Notes: generated by a model not told the origin, from the sequence alone. A stretch of DNA of 64,000 nt from CAYHPR01 sp964358895 (GCA_964358895.1 CAYHPR010000002.1:35737-99736); one strand, 5' to 3'; positions 17,233 through 27,104 are shown, counted from the stretch's first letter. Program-made: numbers and translations.

Positions 17233-17484
17233 ATGTTAATATACATATATAATATCATTATTAAAGACAAAAAAGTACTTAATAATATAAAAAGAAGGTT
17301 TTATTACACATTTAATACTAAAATAAGCAAATTTTCTACTAAATTATCAAATAATACTCTTAAAATAGACGTTTTACACGAAAAAGAACTAGATTCATTT
17401 TTCAACGAATTTTCTGGGTTTATTGAAGTGTATAAAATCAGTGTAAATTCAATAGAGCGAATACTGGAAGTCCCCTCCCTCTAG
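17233..17484 (+). CDS. Small hypothetical protein, possibly Pcc1-like
   Basis: 83 residues, AT-rich, basic N-terminus. The order of a strand pair (ISKFSTKLSNNTLKIDVLHE) then a helix with DSFFNEFSGFIEVY faintly recalls the small KEOPS subunit Pcc1, but no decisive residue is present. A palindrome sits just upstream. It may not be a real gene. Confidence 0.35.
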   Translation: MLIYIYNIIIKDKKVLNNIKRRFYYTFNTKISKFSTKLSNNTLKIDVLHEKELDSFFNEFSGFIEVYKISVNSIERILEVPSL

Positions 17485-17505
17485 GTCTCAGAAAGGCAGT
17501 AAGTA

Positions 17506-17907
17506 TTATTTTTTATGTTCTTCTTTAAGAAAATCTTTGAAATCCTTGACGATTTCTTCAAATGACTTCTCTTCTTCCTCTTCAGAACCTGCGGTCCCTG
17601 AGCCTCCCTTACCGTTCTTTTTAGCCTCTTTCTGTTCTTCCTCTTCGTTTTCTTTTTCTTCTTCTGTTTCTTCCTCTTCTCCGATCTCTTTTTCTTTAAG
17701 TTTTTTTCTTGCTTTTTTGGCAATTTCTCTTATTTCTTGAAATTTTCTTATCTCTTCTATCTCTTTGTCCTTTCTCTCTTTCATTGTCTCCAATCTTTCA
17801 ACCAGTCCGGTCTCAGTAAATTTCTTAGCCTTCTCTTTCTTTTCCTTTTCTTTCCTCTCCTCTTCTTCCTTCCTCACTTCTTTTTCTGTCATTGTTTTAG
17901 AATTCAT
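17506..17907 (-). CDS. Glu/Lys-rich coiled-coil protein
   Basis: 133 residues, over half Glu or Lys. A long charged helix (about 5-85) with heptad-like Leu/Ile positions is followed by an acidic run, a short Gly/Ser linker (GKGGSGTAG) and a final amphipathic helix FEEIVKDFKDFLKEEH. No family is recognised. An 80-residue frame in the same region is its shadow. TopA starts divergently after 74 bp. Confidence 0.5.
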   Translation of the reverse strand: MNSKTMTEKEVRKEEEERKEKEKKEKAKKFTETGLVERLETMKERKDKEIEEIRKFQEIREIAKKARKKLKEKEIGEEEETEEEKENEEEEQKEAKKNGKGGSGTAGSEEEEEKSFEEIVKDFKDFLKEEHKK

Positions 17908-17981
17908 AGGGTATTTATAAAGATTCTGAGAATTATTCTATTATTTTATTAGTCGGTCGAGTATCTAATCCAGATGAGTTT

Positions 17982-20231
17982 ATGACTTATGAATTGATTA
18001 TTGCGGAGAAGCCTTCTGTCGCACAGAAAATCGCATATGCGTTATCTAACGATGTGAAGAAAAGGTTCGGACGGAAGACAGTTTATTACGAAGTAACTAG
18101 GGACTCAAAACAGATCGTTATTGTTCCTGCAGTTGGACACTTATTCTCGCTTAGACAAAAAGGCCAGGAAACGCCAGCGTTTGATATCGAGTGGGTTCCT
18201 ACATATGAACTAAACAAGACTGCGTGGTATATGCGCGGGTATCTAGATACAATAAAGGAAATGGCGAAAAATGCCAGCGTGTTCATTAATGCAGCAGATT
18301 ACGATATTGAAGGCAGCCTGATTGGTTATAATATAATTAGGTTTGCTGGCGATCTCACGCGCGCCAAGAGGATGCGCTTTTCAACACTCACCCCAAATGA
18401 GCTTAGTCAATCGTACGAACATTTAGAACCTCTGGATGTGCCTAATGCAATAGCCGGCGAAACACGGCATATGATCGATTGGTTGTACGGAATCAATCTC
18501 AGTAGAGCGATAATGAATGCGCTCCGGGCTGCTGGAAGGTCCCGAACGCTTTCAATCGGTCGCGTACAAGGTCCGATGCTGAAGTTCTTAGCAGAGCGAG
18601 AAGAACAAATTAAGAATTTTATTTCAACACCTTACTGGGAGTTGTTTGTATATGCAAAAGAAACAAAATTTCATCACACTACTAGCCGTTTTAATTCTGA
18701 ACAAGAGGCAATCAAAGTTCAGAACAATACCAAACCCGAAGGAACAATTGACATAAAGAAAACTGCTCGTACAATTTATCCATTTCCAGCCTTCGATTTT
18801 ACCAGTCTTCAGATTGAAGCCTACCGCCTTTTCGGTTTTTCTCCAATGCAAACACAAGAACTCGCTCAAACCCTTTACGAACACAGTTACATCAGTTATC
18901 CCAGAACTGCTTCTCAAAAGCTTCCTGTACAATTAAATCTACCTTCTATTATTCAGAAAATTGCCCAGATAGAACGATTCAGTGAATTAGCTAAAAAGTT
19001 AATCGAAGGAAAAAGATTCAGGCCGCGTGAAGGTCAAAAGGAAGATGTGCATCCAGCACTTTATCCAACCGGAATTATTGGTAAGTTATCAACAGACGAG
19101 CAAAAACTCTACGATCTAATCACTCATAGGTTTCTTGCTGCCTTTGCTGAACCTGCGGAAGTTGAAGATCAGAAGATTAATTTAGACGCAAAAGAAAAAT
19201 ATGCTGCCGAAGCAATTCATATTGTAAAAGAGGGTTGGATTCAGTTCTATCCATACACACAGCTACGCGAGTCACAGATGGCCGTGTTTAAGCAAGGAGA
19301 ACTCCTGAAAATAGATAAATTCGAGATTCTTCGAAAAGAAACAAAACCATCGCCACGTTTTACTCCAGCAACAATTCTTCAACTTATGGAAAAGGAAGAC
19401 ATTGGAACTAAAACAACCAGAGCAATAATTCTTGAAACACTTTTCAAGCGCGGTTATTTTACTGGAAAACAAATCACTGTTACGCCACTTGGTCGTGCAG
19501 TTTACGAAACGTTCAGAGATTATTCACCAAAGATCGTTAATCCAGAGCTGACGAAACAGCTTGAATCCGAAATGGAAATGATACAGGAACAAAAAATTGA
19601 CCAGCAGAAAGTTATATCCAATGCTAAAGGTATTCTCACTGAAATTCTTGATGATTTCACAAAGAACCAACAGAAAATAGGAACCAATCTGCTTGAAAAA
19701 TTGGAAGAATCTGAAAGATTCGCACCTTGCAAGTGCGGCAAAGGTTTTCAGAGAATAATTGAAAGAAAAGGGAAATACCGTTTCTTAGGTTGCAGCGATT
19801 ATCCAAATTGCAAGATCACTTACTCCCTTCCTCCATTCGGTTTTGTTAATTCCGCAGGTTTATGCGAATTTTGCAAATCTCCTAGAATCTGGGCAGCCAA
19901 AGGCAAACAACGGTACACTTATTGTCTCAATCGTGAATGTCCGGAAAAACTTGAAAAACTTAAACGGAAAGAGGAAGCGGCAGCTGAAAAGGAAGCTGCC
20001 AAAGCAGCAGAAAAGAAGCTAAAGGCACAACAAAAGCGAGAAGAAAAGAAACTTAAGACTCAGCAGATGAAGGAAGAAACAAAAAGTAAGGCAAAACAGA
20101 AGAAAGAAGAGAAGGCATCGGAGAAAATAAAACCAAAGGAAAAAACCGAAACGGCAGATACGAAATTAAAAGTGAAAAAAGAGAAGAAACAAAAACCGAA
20201 GAGCATCTCTCCGGAAGATTCGAATAATTAG
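17982..20231 (+). CDS. topA: DNA topoisomerase I (type IA)
   Basis: 749 residues. The TOPRIM domain begins LIIAEKPSVAQKIA and carries its D-x-D as ADYDIEGS. The catalytic tyrosine is in YISYPRTASQ near residue 306. GRVQGPMLKFL and VHPALYPTG are further type IA marks. Two zinc fingers follow (CKCGKG ... CSDYPNC; CEFC ... CLNREC). The last 90 residues are a Lys/Glu-rich tail. The enzyme relaxes negative supercoils. The stop overlaps the convergent ThyX-like gene by 4 bp. Confidence 0.95.
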   Translation: MTYELIIAEKPSVAQKIAYALSNDVKKRFGRKTVYYEVTRDSKQIVIVPAVGHLFSLRQKGQETPAFDIEWVPTYELNKTAWYMRGYLDTIKEMAKNASVFINAADYDIEGSLIGYNIIRFAGDLTRAKRMRFSTLTPNELSQSYEHLEPLDVPNAIAGETRHMIDWLYGINLSRAIMNALRAAGRSRTLSIGRVQGPMLKFLAEREEQIKNFISTPYWELFVYAKETKFHHTTSRFNSEQEAIKVQNNTKPEGTIDIKKTARTIYPFPAFDFTSLQIEAYRLFGFSPMQTQELAQTLYEHSYISYPRTASQKLPVQLNLPSIIQKIAQIERFSELAKKLIEGKRFRPREGQKEDVHPALYPTGIIGKLSTDEQKLYDLITHRFLAAFAEPAEVEDQKINLDAKEKYAAEAIHIVKEGWIQFYPYTQLRESQMAVFKQGELLKIDKFEILRKETKPSPRFTPATILQLMEKEDIGTKTTRAIILETLFKRGYFTGKQITVTPLGRAVYETFRDYSPKIVNPELTKQLESEMEMIQEQKIDQQKVISNAKGILTEILDDFTKNQQKIGTNLLEKLEESERFAPCKCGKGFQRIIERKGKYRFLGCSDYPNCKITYSLPPFGFVNSAGLCEFCKSPRIWAAKGKQRYTYCLNRECPEKLEKLKRKEEAAAEKEAAKAAEKKLKAQQKREEKKLKTQQMKEETKSKAKQKKEEKASEKIKPKEKTETADTKLKVKKEKKQKPKSISPEDSNN

Positions 20232-21892
20232 CTATTTAATTTTCTTTCTTTAACTCTCTGCCTTGCCTCTGAGTCTGCTCTTGACCAGTAATAATTATTA
20301 TAGTCTACAAATTTCATTGAACTTGCCCTAGTTTCTGACTGCTCTTTTAATTTCTGATGCATTTTCTGGCACATTAGTCTGTAGTTAGGATGCCCCTGTT
20401 TTCCAGTTCTTAGTTCAAGCATATGCATTGCTTCTCTGTCATTCATTCCCATATACCATCTTACATTGAATCCAAATGGCACAACATATTGTGCAATTTC
20501 ATTACCCATTGCCGTTCTAATCTTTTCATAAAGATTTGATGCAGTTTCATAATTTTCTACAAGTTTATCTTCGAATCCGGCTTCATTTATTTCTTCAGGT
20601 ATAGAAAAGCCTAATCTAGTCGTAAGTTTCTGTCTTTCTTGAGTCAGCATCCTATGTCTTTGCAGGTCCCTATAAATGCCAAAACTTTCAACCAAATCAT
20701 AAAGTAAAGGATATCCGTATTCTAATGCTCTTCCAGGTTTGTCTCTTCTTGAGTTTCTATCTCCAATATATGTACAGTATATCTCCTTCCTTTTTTCTTC
20801 AGGTAGTTCACGCACGATATTAATTATTTGTTCCATTGAGTGTTCAGTATACTTGTATAGCATAACTGCAATCTGTCTTATTTCAAACTCTTTTTCAAAT
20901 CTTTTTATCAAGTCCTTTGGCAATTCTCGTTCTAATAACCCACTAATATTCCCCGAAAATTTACCCTCAAAATATTTGTTTAAATCTTTTGCCAATGCTT
21001 CCGCAATAAATCTTATTCCATTGTCAAGCAGTGTTACGTCTTCTGTCAATTTAACATTTTTTTTATCAAAAATAGAATTAACTAGACGCTGCATGGTTTT
21101 TCTTGTTTCCATAATATATCCATTCGGTTTAGCTCTTTCTACAAATCTAGGGATTACTTTATTTAGTTCATAATGTAATTCTTCACCCCTAATCTTAAAT
21201 TCAGGCACGTCTGACGAATAAAGTTTAGTTAGTAAGTTCTGATACGCTCTTCCATTACAGAACAACGCAACATTTGATAAGGTGGCAGCGGGCAACGGTC
21301 CTCTTATTGTGTCGCAGGCTTTAGTTTTAATATCAAAATTATACGTTGTTAACCACGCGTTTCTATCGTTTTCATCAGTCAGCGCTGCAAGTTTAAGCTG
21401 CTCACCGGTTCCTTTTATATCATAAGTTGCTTCAGTAATGGGTTTAAGTTTTTTGAAGTAGTCGGTCATCGGTGCTATCAGATCGCAATATGTTTGGAAT
21501 AATTTGTCCATTGTTTTTACGTATTCCTCTTTGTATTCTGAGTTCATTATCGGATTCTTAGTTTTATCTTTGAGATAGCGGAAATTTCCAGCAGTATCTT
21601 TTTGGTTATAGAAAACGTACCGAGAAGATTGTTCGATATATGCTACTCCGATTCTACAGTCTTCTATTTCCTTTATGGCTAGATTGGAGATATTTTCTAA
21701 TCTAACAAGAGCCCCTTCCAATTCTCCAACTGAATCGTCACCGTAAGCAACAAGCACTTTTTCAATTAGTTTATCAAGCTTCTTTAAGTTGAATTGCCCA
21801 TCTTTGGCGAATTCCTTTGTAACAATTGTCCTCCATCCATATGCCGCACGACTAAATCTAGTTACAGTCGCTCCACCTATTCCTGGAGGCAA
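20228..21892 (-). CDS. Tandem ThyX-like (flavin-dependent thymidylate synthase family) protein
   Basis: At least 554 residues, about twice the length of a normal ThyX. Both halves resemble ThyX: the first has YGDDSVGEL and YIEQSSRYVFYN, the second RDLQRHRMLTQERQ and ELRTGKQGHPNYR. Canonical ThyX uses RHRxxSxxxxSxR; here the serines are replaced, so dUMP methylation is uncertain. The first standard start is TTG at 21892. The frame is open to 22030, and the extra residues (LVAFNGG...) look like the true N-terminus but have no ATG, GTG or TTG. It is convergent with topA and downstream of the histidine kinase. Confidence 0.7.
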   Translation of the reverse strand: MPPGIGGATVTRFSRAAYGWRTIVTKEFAKDGQFNLKKLDKLIEKVLVAYGDDSVGELEGALVRLENISNLAIKEIEDCRIGVAYIEQSSRYVFYNQKDTAGNFRYLKDKTKNPIMNSEYKEEYVKTMDKLFQTYCDLIAPMTDYFKKLKPITEATYDIKGTGEQLKLAALTDENDRNAWLTTYNFDIKTKACDTIRGPLPAATLSNVALFCNGRAYQNLLTKLYSSDVPEFKIRGEELHYELNKVIPRFVERAKPNGYIMETRKTMQRLVNSIFDKKNVKLTEDVTLLDNGIRFIAEALAKDLNKYFEGKFSGNISGLLERELPKDLIKRFEKEFEIRQIAVMLYKYTEHSMEQIINIVRELPEEKRKEIYCTYIGDRNSRRDKPGRALEYGYPLLYDLVESFGIYRDLQRHRMLTQERQKLTTRLGFSIPEEINEAGFEDKLVENYETASNLYEKIRTAMGNEIAQYVVPFGFNVRWYMGMNDREAMHMLELRTGKQGHPNYRLMCQKMHQKLKEQSETRASSMKFVDYNNYYWSRADSEARQRVKERKLNS

Positions 21893-22037
21893 AAGAATAA
21901 CAGAGGTATCCCCAAGTGCATTTGTTGTATACTTGGATAAGAAGTTAATATCCTGTTCATTAAATTTTTCAAATTCACCTTCAAACTGATCAGTTATTTT
22001 CCCACCATTAAAAGCTACCAGAAGACCTATTTATTGA

Positions 22038-23906
22038 TTACTGTAACTTCTGATCGGTTTTTTGGTCGATTCGTTGATCAATAATTCGTTCTTGCATTCG
22101 TGTTGCTTTTGGCAACGTGAAGCTGATTGTACTGCCTTGTCCTGTTTCTGATTTTTCAACCCACACGTCTCCTCCATGTAATTTAACGATGTCTTTAGCT
22201 ATGGCAAGGCCGAGGCCGCTACCTTCTTTTTTGACCTGTTTTCCTGCCATTTGATAAAATCTCATGAAAATATTCTGCCATTCTGTTTTTGGGATGCCCG
22301 AACCTGTATCTATAACATCTATTCGTATATTTTTTTTGTCGGATGGATACGCATTTACTGTGACCGAACCTTTTTCTGTGAATTTTATTGAATTTGTGAC
22401 TAGATTAGTCACTACTTGAGCGATTCGGTCCATATCTCCATCTACTTCCCCTATTATATCTGGAGTATTCCACCGCACCACTAACCCTTTCTTTTCAGCA
22501 AGTGATCTGAATGAGCAGCGGTCTTCAAGTGTGCTTAGGTAAAACGGTTTTCGGTGAATAACGATGGCACCTGCTTCAAGTTTCGAAATGTCCAGCAGAT
22601 CGTTGATTAGTTTTGCTTCTCTTATTGCTTCTTTGTGTATTATTTCAGCAGCTTCAGTCTGTTCTTTGTTAAGCAGGCCAAGACTTTTACTATTCAATAA
22701 TGATGCATATCCCTGAATATTTGTTAGTGGAGTTCGCAAGTCGTGCGAGACATTACTAACGAACTCTGATTTTAGTCTGTTAAGTTCCATCAGTTCTTTA
22801 TTCTGTCTTTCTAATTCTCTGCGGATTTGTTCAGTTTTATCCTCTGCTTTCTTTTTTTCGTCTATGTTTCTCATCGTTCCTCTGAATCCCGTTACTGTTT
22901 GCAGTTCTTTGACTGGTACTGCATTTGCAGAGAAGTAAACCCATCTCTTCTTTGAATTTTGCAGTCTGAACTCAAGGTCACGAAAACCTTTCCCTTCGTT
23001 CTGTGCTTTATTCAAAATATTGATGACATTCGAAAGATCGTCGGGATGTATAATGGAAACGATTGATTTGACTGTTTCGGGTTTATGTCCAAGTTGTTTT
23101 TCAAATTGATAATTTGAATACTGAATTTCTCCTTGTTTATCTATGACAAATATAATGTCAGTTACATTATCCACCAGCTGCTGGTAAACTTCCTTAGCTT
23201 GTGTTATTTGTTCCTTAAGTTTGGTGCGTTCTGATACGTCCTTTACTATACAAACAGCAGCTCCATCTACTGGAAGCAGATTGACTTCTGCTTCAAAATT
23301 TGTTCCATCTGCTCTGACGCAATTAGTCTCATTTTTTTGCACTCTATTTTCGGCAGCAGCTTTTTTTATCAGTTGATTAATTTTGCTTCCCCAACCCATC
23401 AGATCCTTTATTCCAATTCCAGTGAAATCTTCTTTCCCAAACATTTTCTTTGCAGCTACATTCCACTCAATTATTCTACCATTTTTATCAATACGTAAAA
23501 TTGCATCCTGAGTGGTTCCTTCAATTACTCTGAGAAGTTCAGTGTTCTGATCTAAATGTCTGCGTTGGCTAAGGTTTGAAAGCAACAAAACAGCACTATT
23601 ATCTATCGTAAGTTCCGTAAATCCAATTTCTATCGATGTACCGTTTTTCTTTTTCAACTTATTTTTGTTAAGTATCTTGCTTAATTTACTCCCAATTAAT
23701 TCACTACGCTGGTATCCTGAAAGAAGTTCAAAGGAATTATTTAATTCAATTATTACCTTTTTATCGTTTAGAACAATTCCAGCTTCTCTTAAGCTATCAA
23801 ATAATAGTTTAAATTTGTTAATTGTCTGTTTTTGCGGTTCTGTTACATCTTGATTAATGTCTGAGAGCTGTAGCTGCCCTTCGACCGCTTTCTGTTCATC
23901 TGCCAT
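22038..23906 (-). CDS. PAS-domain histidine kinase
   Basis: 622 residues, soluble. Three or four PAS domains fill residues 20-370 (LELNNSFELLSGYQRSELIG, GRIIEWNVAAKKMFG, QYSNYQFEKQLGHKPE). The kinase core then has the H box FVSNVSHDLRTPLTN with the phosphorylated His, the N box LVTNSIKF, DTGSGIP (G1) and GSGLGLAIAKDI (G2). With no membrane segment it should sense a cytoplasmic signal. The response regulator starts 73 bp away in the opposite direction, so the pair probably shares a control region. Confidence 0.92.
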   Translation of the reverse strand: MADEQKAVEGQLQLSDINQDVTEPQKQTINKFKLLFDSLREAGIVLNDKKVIIELNNSFELLSGYQRSELIGSKLSKILNKNKLKKKNGTSIEIGFTELTIDNSAVLLLSNLSQRRHLDQNTELLRVIEGTTQDAILRIDKNGRIIEWNVAAKKMFGKEDFTGIGIKDLMGWGSKINQLIKKAAAENRVQKNETNCVRADGTNFEAEVNLLPVDGAAVCIVKDVSERTKLKEQITQAKEVYQQLVDNVTDIIFVIDKQGEIQYSNYQFEKQLGHKPETVKSIVSIIHPDDLSNVINILNKAQNEGKGFRDLEFRLQNSKKRWVYFSANAVPVKELQTVTGFRGTMRNIDEKKKAEDKTEQIRRELERQNKELMELNRLKSEFVSNVSHDLRTPLTNIQGYASLLNSKSLGLLNKEQTEAAEIIHKEAIREAKLINDLLDISKLEAGAIVIHRKPFYLSTLEDRCSFRSLAEKKGLVVRWNTPDIIGEVDGDMDRIAQVVTNLVTNSIKFTEKGSVTVNAYPSDKKNIRIDVIDTGSGIPKTEWQNIFMRFYQMAGKQVKKEGSGLGLAIAKDIVKLHGGDVWVEKSETGQGSTISFTLPKATRMQERIIDQRIDQKTDQKLQ

Positions 23907-23979
23907 ATTGTGCTTTTAGCGTAAGAGATTTAATGTTATTTATTGAAAGAGGGCTACAGCAAGTAAACAGAGGCAGAAG

Positions 23980-25194
23980 ATGAGAATAGAAGAGGCACAG
24001 CTAGAACAGGATATACTGCACGCACTGACTACTGCTGACGGTGGAGTCGAGACGTCAGAACTTTTAAGCAGTATTTCTTCGGATAAAGACGAGATTAAGG
24101 CGGCTCTAGTCAGACTTAAAGGCGATGAGCGTATAGACAGCAGATTTGTTGGCAAGAACGAATATTGGTATGTACTGGCGCACACAGAGCCAAAAAGGAT
24201 ACTAGTTGTCGAGGACGATAAAGATATTAATAAACTAATTCAGCTTTCAATCGGTGGCGGGTATAAAATTGAGGCAGCTTATGACGGCGATGAAGCACTC
24301 GGTATGGTTGATGTATTTAAGCCAGATTTGATTTTTCTAGATCTAATGTTACCTGGGGCCAATGGCTTGGAGATATGTAAGAAAATAAAGCAAAGTCCAG
24401 ACAAAAAAAATACAACTATTGTTATTGTTTCTGCTGCGGATGCAGCCGTTAACCGTTTCTTCGGAATTAAATATGGTGCAGACTATTATATCAAAAAGCC
24501 ATTCGAGCCAATGGAGCTCAAGGCTCTAACTAAAATTTTTCTCAAGAAACACGGAAGCTTATTCGATCCGCTTGTAGACCTCCCAGATGTGAAGAGACTT
24601 CTTACAGTGATAAAGAGTTACGTAGACGAAAAAGACACAGAATTTACTAAAATAGATCTTGACGGACTTGAAGAGTATCAGGTAAGTTATGGAAAGAAAG
24701 AAGCAAAACTTATTGTCAGGCTGGTTTCACAAATGCTCCAGGATAAATTGAAGGAGACAGAAATTAATGCAACTATTGCATATCTAGGTGAGAATTCTTT
24801 CGTCATAGCTGCAAAGCGTGGCAATGCTGATAAGTTCTTAGCCGAGACAGAAGCTGATTTCAGGCGTGTCTCAGGTTTCATCAGACAGAAGCACAAGATA
24901 ACTGGAGAATTATTCGAAAAATTAGAACGTGGAAAGACAGGAGGCCAGAAATTCGCACTTAGACTTGTATACTATACTATCAATATGGATGCATTCAAGA
25001 AACAGTTTGAGAAGGAAATTTGGCCAGACGTCACAGAAGAAGCCAAACAAATCAATATTGCGGCTGTACGCAATATTTCACTTGATCAGATAAGAACTCT
25101 CTTCGAGACGGTCGCATCTAAAGATATCGAAGTTTCAATGAAGGAAGTAGGCGGCCAATCAAGGATCACTGCAGGAAGACCAGGGAAAAAATAG
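23980..25194 (+). CDS. Response regulator: winged helix, receiver and degenerate GGDEF-like domain
   Basis: 404 residues. An N-terminal winged-helix-like segment (1-68) is followed by a receiver domain (about 70-190) with LVVEDDKD, phospho-acceptor IFLDLMLPG, VSA and KKP. The rest (about 195-345) has the layout of a GGDEF domain: DPLVDLPDVKRLL in place of the DxLTGLxNRR entry, then IDLDGL and YLGENSFVIA where the catalytic GGDEF loop should be. Key catalytic residues are absent, so it probably does not make cyclic-di-GMP. GAGGC precedes the start. It is divergent from its likely kinase. Confidence 0.85.
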   Translation: MRIEEAQLEQDILHALTTADGGVETSELLSSISSDKDEIKAALVRLKGDERIDSRFVGKNEYWYVLAHTEPKRILVVEDDKDINKLIQLSIGGGYKIEAAYDGDEALGMVDVFKPDLIFLDLMLPGANGLEICKKIKQSPDKKNTTIVIVSAADAAVNRFFGIKYGADYYIKKPFEPMELKALTKIFLKKHGSLFDPLVDLPDVKRLLTVIKSYVDEKDTEFTKIDLDGLEEYQVSYGKKEAKLIVRLVSQMLQDKLKETEINATIAYLGENSFVIAAKRGNADKFLAETEADFRRVSGFIRQKHKITGELFEKLERGKTGGQKFALRLVYYTINMDAFKKQFEKEIWPDVTEEAKQINIAAVRNISLDQIRTLFETVASKDIEVSMKEVGGQSRITAGRPGKK

Positions 25195-25355
25195 ATTTCC
25201 TTGAATTAAATCAATAAACCCTTTATTAGGTCGTTGTCTATGGCTTCTTTTTTACTGAAAAATTTGATAATGTTTTTGGGCCGATCTTTTAAACCAGAAA
25301 ATATTAGAGGATTTTAGTTCTATAGCGTAGGATTTTTATATTGCCAATACGTTTA

Positions 25356-25655
25356 ATGTGTATGACAAGAGAGATTAATCATCAAATAAAAGAACTCTAT
25401 TTTGAAAAAATTTTAAATCTTCGTCTTTCAGACCCATTATTCATAAGCATCGTTTCAAGTTCTGATTTTATCCCTCTTTTTAATTATTTTCTAAAAGAAG
25501 GAGATCCACAACAAAAAGCGGCGGCAGTAACTTTGCTTTTAGTGGGCAATAATAAAGAAGCTATAAAACGTTTAAAACTAGAAGTCTTTAAACTACCTAA
25601 AACTATTCAAGAACAATTAAATTATTCAAACGAATTTAAAAAAAGATTAGTGTGA
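25356..25655 (+). CDS. Small hypothetical helical protein
   Basis: About 100 residues from the ATG at 25356 (TTG at 25341 also possible). Mostly helical, with HQIKELYFEKILNLRLSDP and GDPQQKAAAVTLLLVGNNKEAIKRL; the latter resembles a HEAT-like repeat. No family is recognised. The next gene starts 4 bp after its stop, suggesting a two-gene operon. Confidence 0.55.
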   Translation: MCMTREINHQIKELYFEKILNLRLSDPLFISIVSSSDFIPLFNYFLKEGDPQQKAAAVTLLLVGNNKEAIKRLKLEVFKLPKTIQEQLNYSNEFKKRLV

Positions 25656-25659
25656 GGAT

Positions 25660-26649
25660 ATGGGAACAACGGAAACATTAGAAAAAGAAAAAAAAAGTAG
25701 TATAAGAACTTTACTTAAGCTGAATAAAAATAATCTGTACAGAACAAAAGAATTAATAGAAAACATAATTAGTGAGGTTTCAAAAAATCCCGTGAAGGAA
25801 TATAATCCAGTAAATAAAGAAAAAATAAGAAAAGAATACGAAGACTTAACTGAAGCAGAATGTAAGGAGTATGTCGAAGTTATTAAAGCCTTAGAGATCA
25901 CATCAACTCAAGAAAATATAGTAATGATAGATAAGTTGTTGTATCTTAACTATGGAGATATAACGCGTCTTTCGCAAGAATACATGGTCCTTAACGATGA
26001 AAATGAAAGATTAGCTATGAAAGACGGGGCGGTAAAGATCGCTAAATTTGTAAAGGATAATGATATAAAAGAAATAATTGTTTTAGAAAAAAGCGGAAGA
26101 CCTATGGCTTTTTTCTTTGAATTAGTTTGGAAAAGGATATTCTCAACAATCGAATTACCTAAAATTTACTACCTAGATCCATCGGAGTTTGCGCCTCACT
26201 ATAAAGAAACCGATCAACCAAAACATGTAATAAAATCATTTCTGCCCGAATTATACAAAACTAGCCGAATTTTTAATAGGATTCTAAATAAGTTGAATAA
26301 GGTAAAAGAAAAGTCCATCCTAATATTGGACGACTTCTTTAAAACAGGCGAACAACTCGACAGAACTAAAAAAGCATTAAAATCTATTTTAAAAATAGAT
26401 AATATCTATACTGGAGCAATTGTTTCAAAATCAGAACGAGAGTATGGATTAATAACGCCAGATGTATATGGTCCCGAGGTTAAAAATAAAACAAATTTTT
26501 CTGAGTATGTAGGATATTCTGAAATGTCACTTTCAATCCATGAAAAATTACCTAAACTTGAGGGCAGACATCTTTGGCGTTTTTTGAGGAAAGAGCAGTT
26601 AAATAGAGATTTGATTAAGTTAGCAGAGACAATAGACGCAGTTATATAA
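25660..26649 (+). CDS. Phosphoribosyltransferase-like protein
   Basis: 329 residues. The N-terminal 110 are helical and charged. The C-terminal part (about 120-290) follows a type I PRTase fold: EIIVLEKSGRPMAF as the first strand-loop, then ILILDDFFKTGEQLDRTKKAL, which resembles the PRPP-binding loop (hydrophobics-DD-x-x-x-TG-x-T). One PRPP-loop Thr is replaced by Gln. The substrate cannot be guessed. It is paired with the small gene at 25356. This AT-rich pair sits between housekeeping genes and could be accessory. Confidence 0.55.
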   Translation: MGTTETLEKEKKSSIRTLLKLNKNNLYRTKELIENIISEVSKNPVKEYNPVNKEKIRKEYEDLTEAECKEYVEVIKALEITSTQENIVMIDKLLYLNYGDITRLSQEYMVLNDENERLAMKDGAVKIAKFVKDNDIKEIIVLEKSGRPMAFFFELVWKRIFSTIELPKIYYLDPSEFAPHYKETDQPKHVIKSFLPELYKTSRIFNRILNKLNKVKEKSILILDDFFKTGEQLDRTKKALKSILKIDNIYTGAIVSKSEREYGLITPDVYGPEVKNKTNFSEYVGYSEMSLSIHEKLPKLEGRHLWRFLRKEQLNRDLIKLAETIDAVI

Positions 26650-26775
26650 CTCCGTCTAAAGGGTATACTTGAAACCTCATTTTTTTCCGAAGTTAGTTCC
26701 TCTCTCTTTGAGTTCCATTTTTATTACGAAAAAGGGAAGCTAAAGAATAAGGGGAAGGTTATTTGGGTAACGATA

Positions 26776-27096
26776 TCAGAACTCTATAGAATCTCCTAAA
26801 CTTATTTTCAAGTTTTTAATCGATCCAGCAGGCATTTCAACTAAAAACCTAGCTTTCCTTTTAGTTGTTATGAAAGAAAAAGGCTTTACGTTGGTGTAAA
26901 TCTCAACAACCTTTTTGTTTTTGTCAAGGAAGACTGCGTCGAACGGGACGCAGAATAAGGAATGGATCGAAATTATTTGTTCATGGGAAAACGGGAAGAC
27001 CAGAGGTCTGGTCAATTTTTTTCTGAACATTATTCCAATAGCTCGCTTAAGCATTGTATCTGCTAGTTCGTAATTTTTGAGCCTAATTATTTTCAT
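26776..27096 (-). CDS. DUF192 family protein
   Basis: About 106 residues from the ATG at 27096. The pattern ADTMLKRAIGIMFRKKL (the family's tx-x-x-x-GLM-R), SIHSLFCVPFDAVFLDKNKKVVE and FLVEMPAGSIKN is that of DUF192, a small beta-barrel family of unknown role found in bacteria and archaea. There is no signal peptide here. It starts about 9 bp after the stop of the upstream gene on the same strand. Confidence 0.8.
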   Translation of the reverse strand: MKIIRLKNYELADTMLKRAIGIMFRKKLTRPLVFPFSHEQIISIHSLFCVPFDAVFLDKNKKVVEIYTNVKPFSFITTKRKARFLVEMPAGSIKNLKISLGDSIEF

Positions 27097-27104
27097 AAAC
27101 AAAC

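Noticed and set aside
17481..17723. An 80-residue Lys-rich frame
   Set aside because: It is the shadow of the Glu/Lys-rich gene in a different frame and has no start signal.
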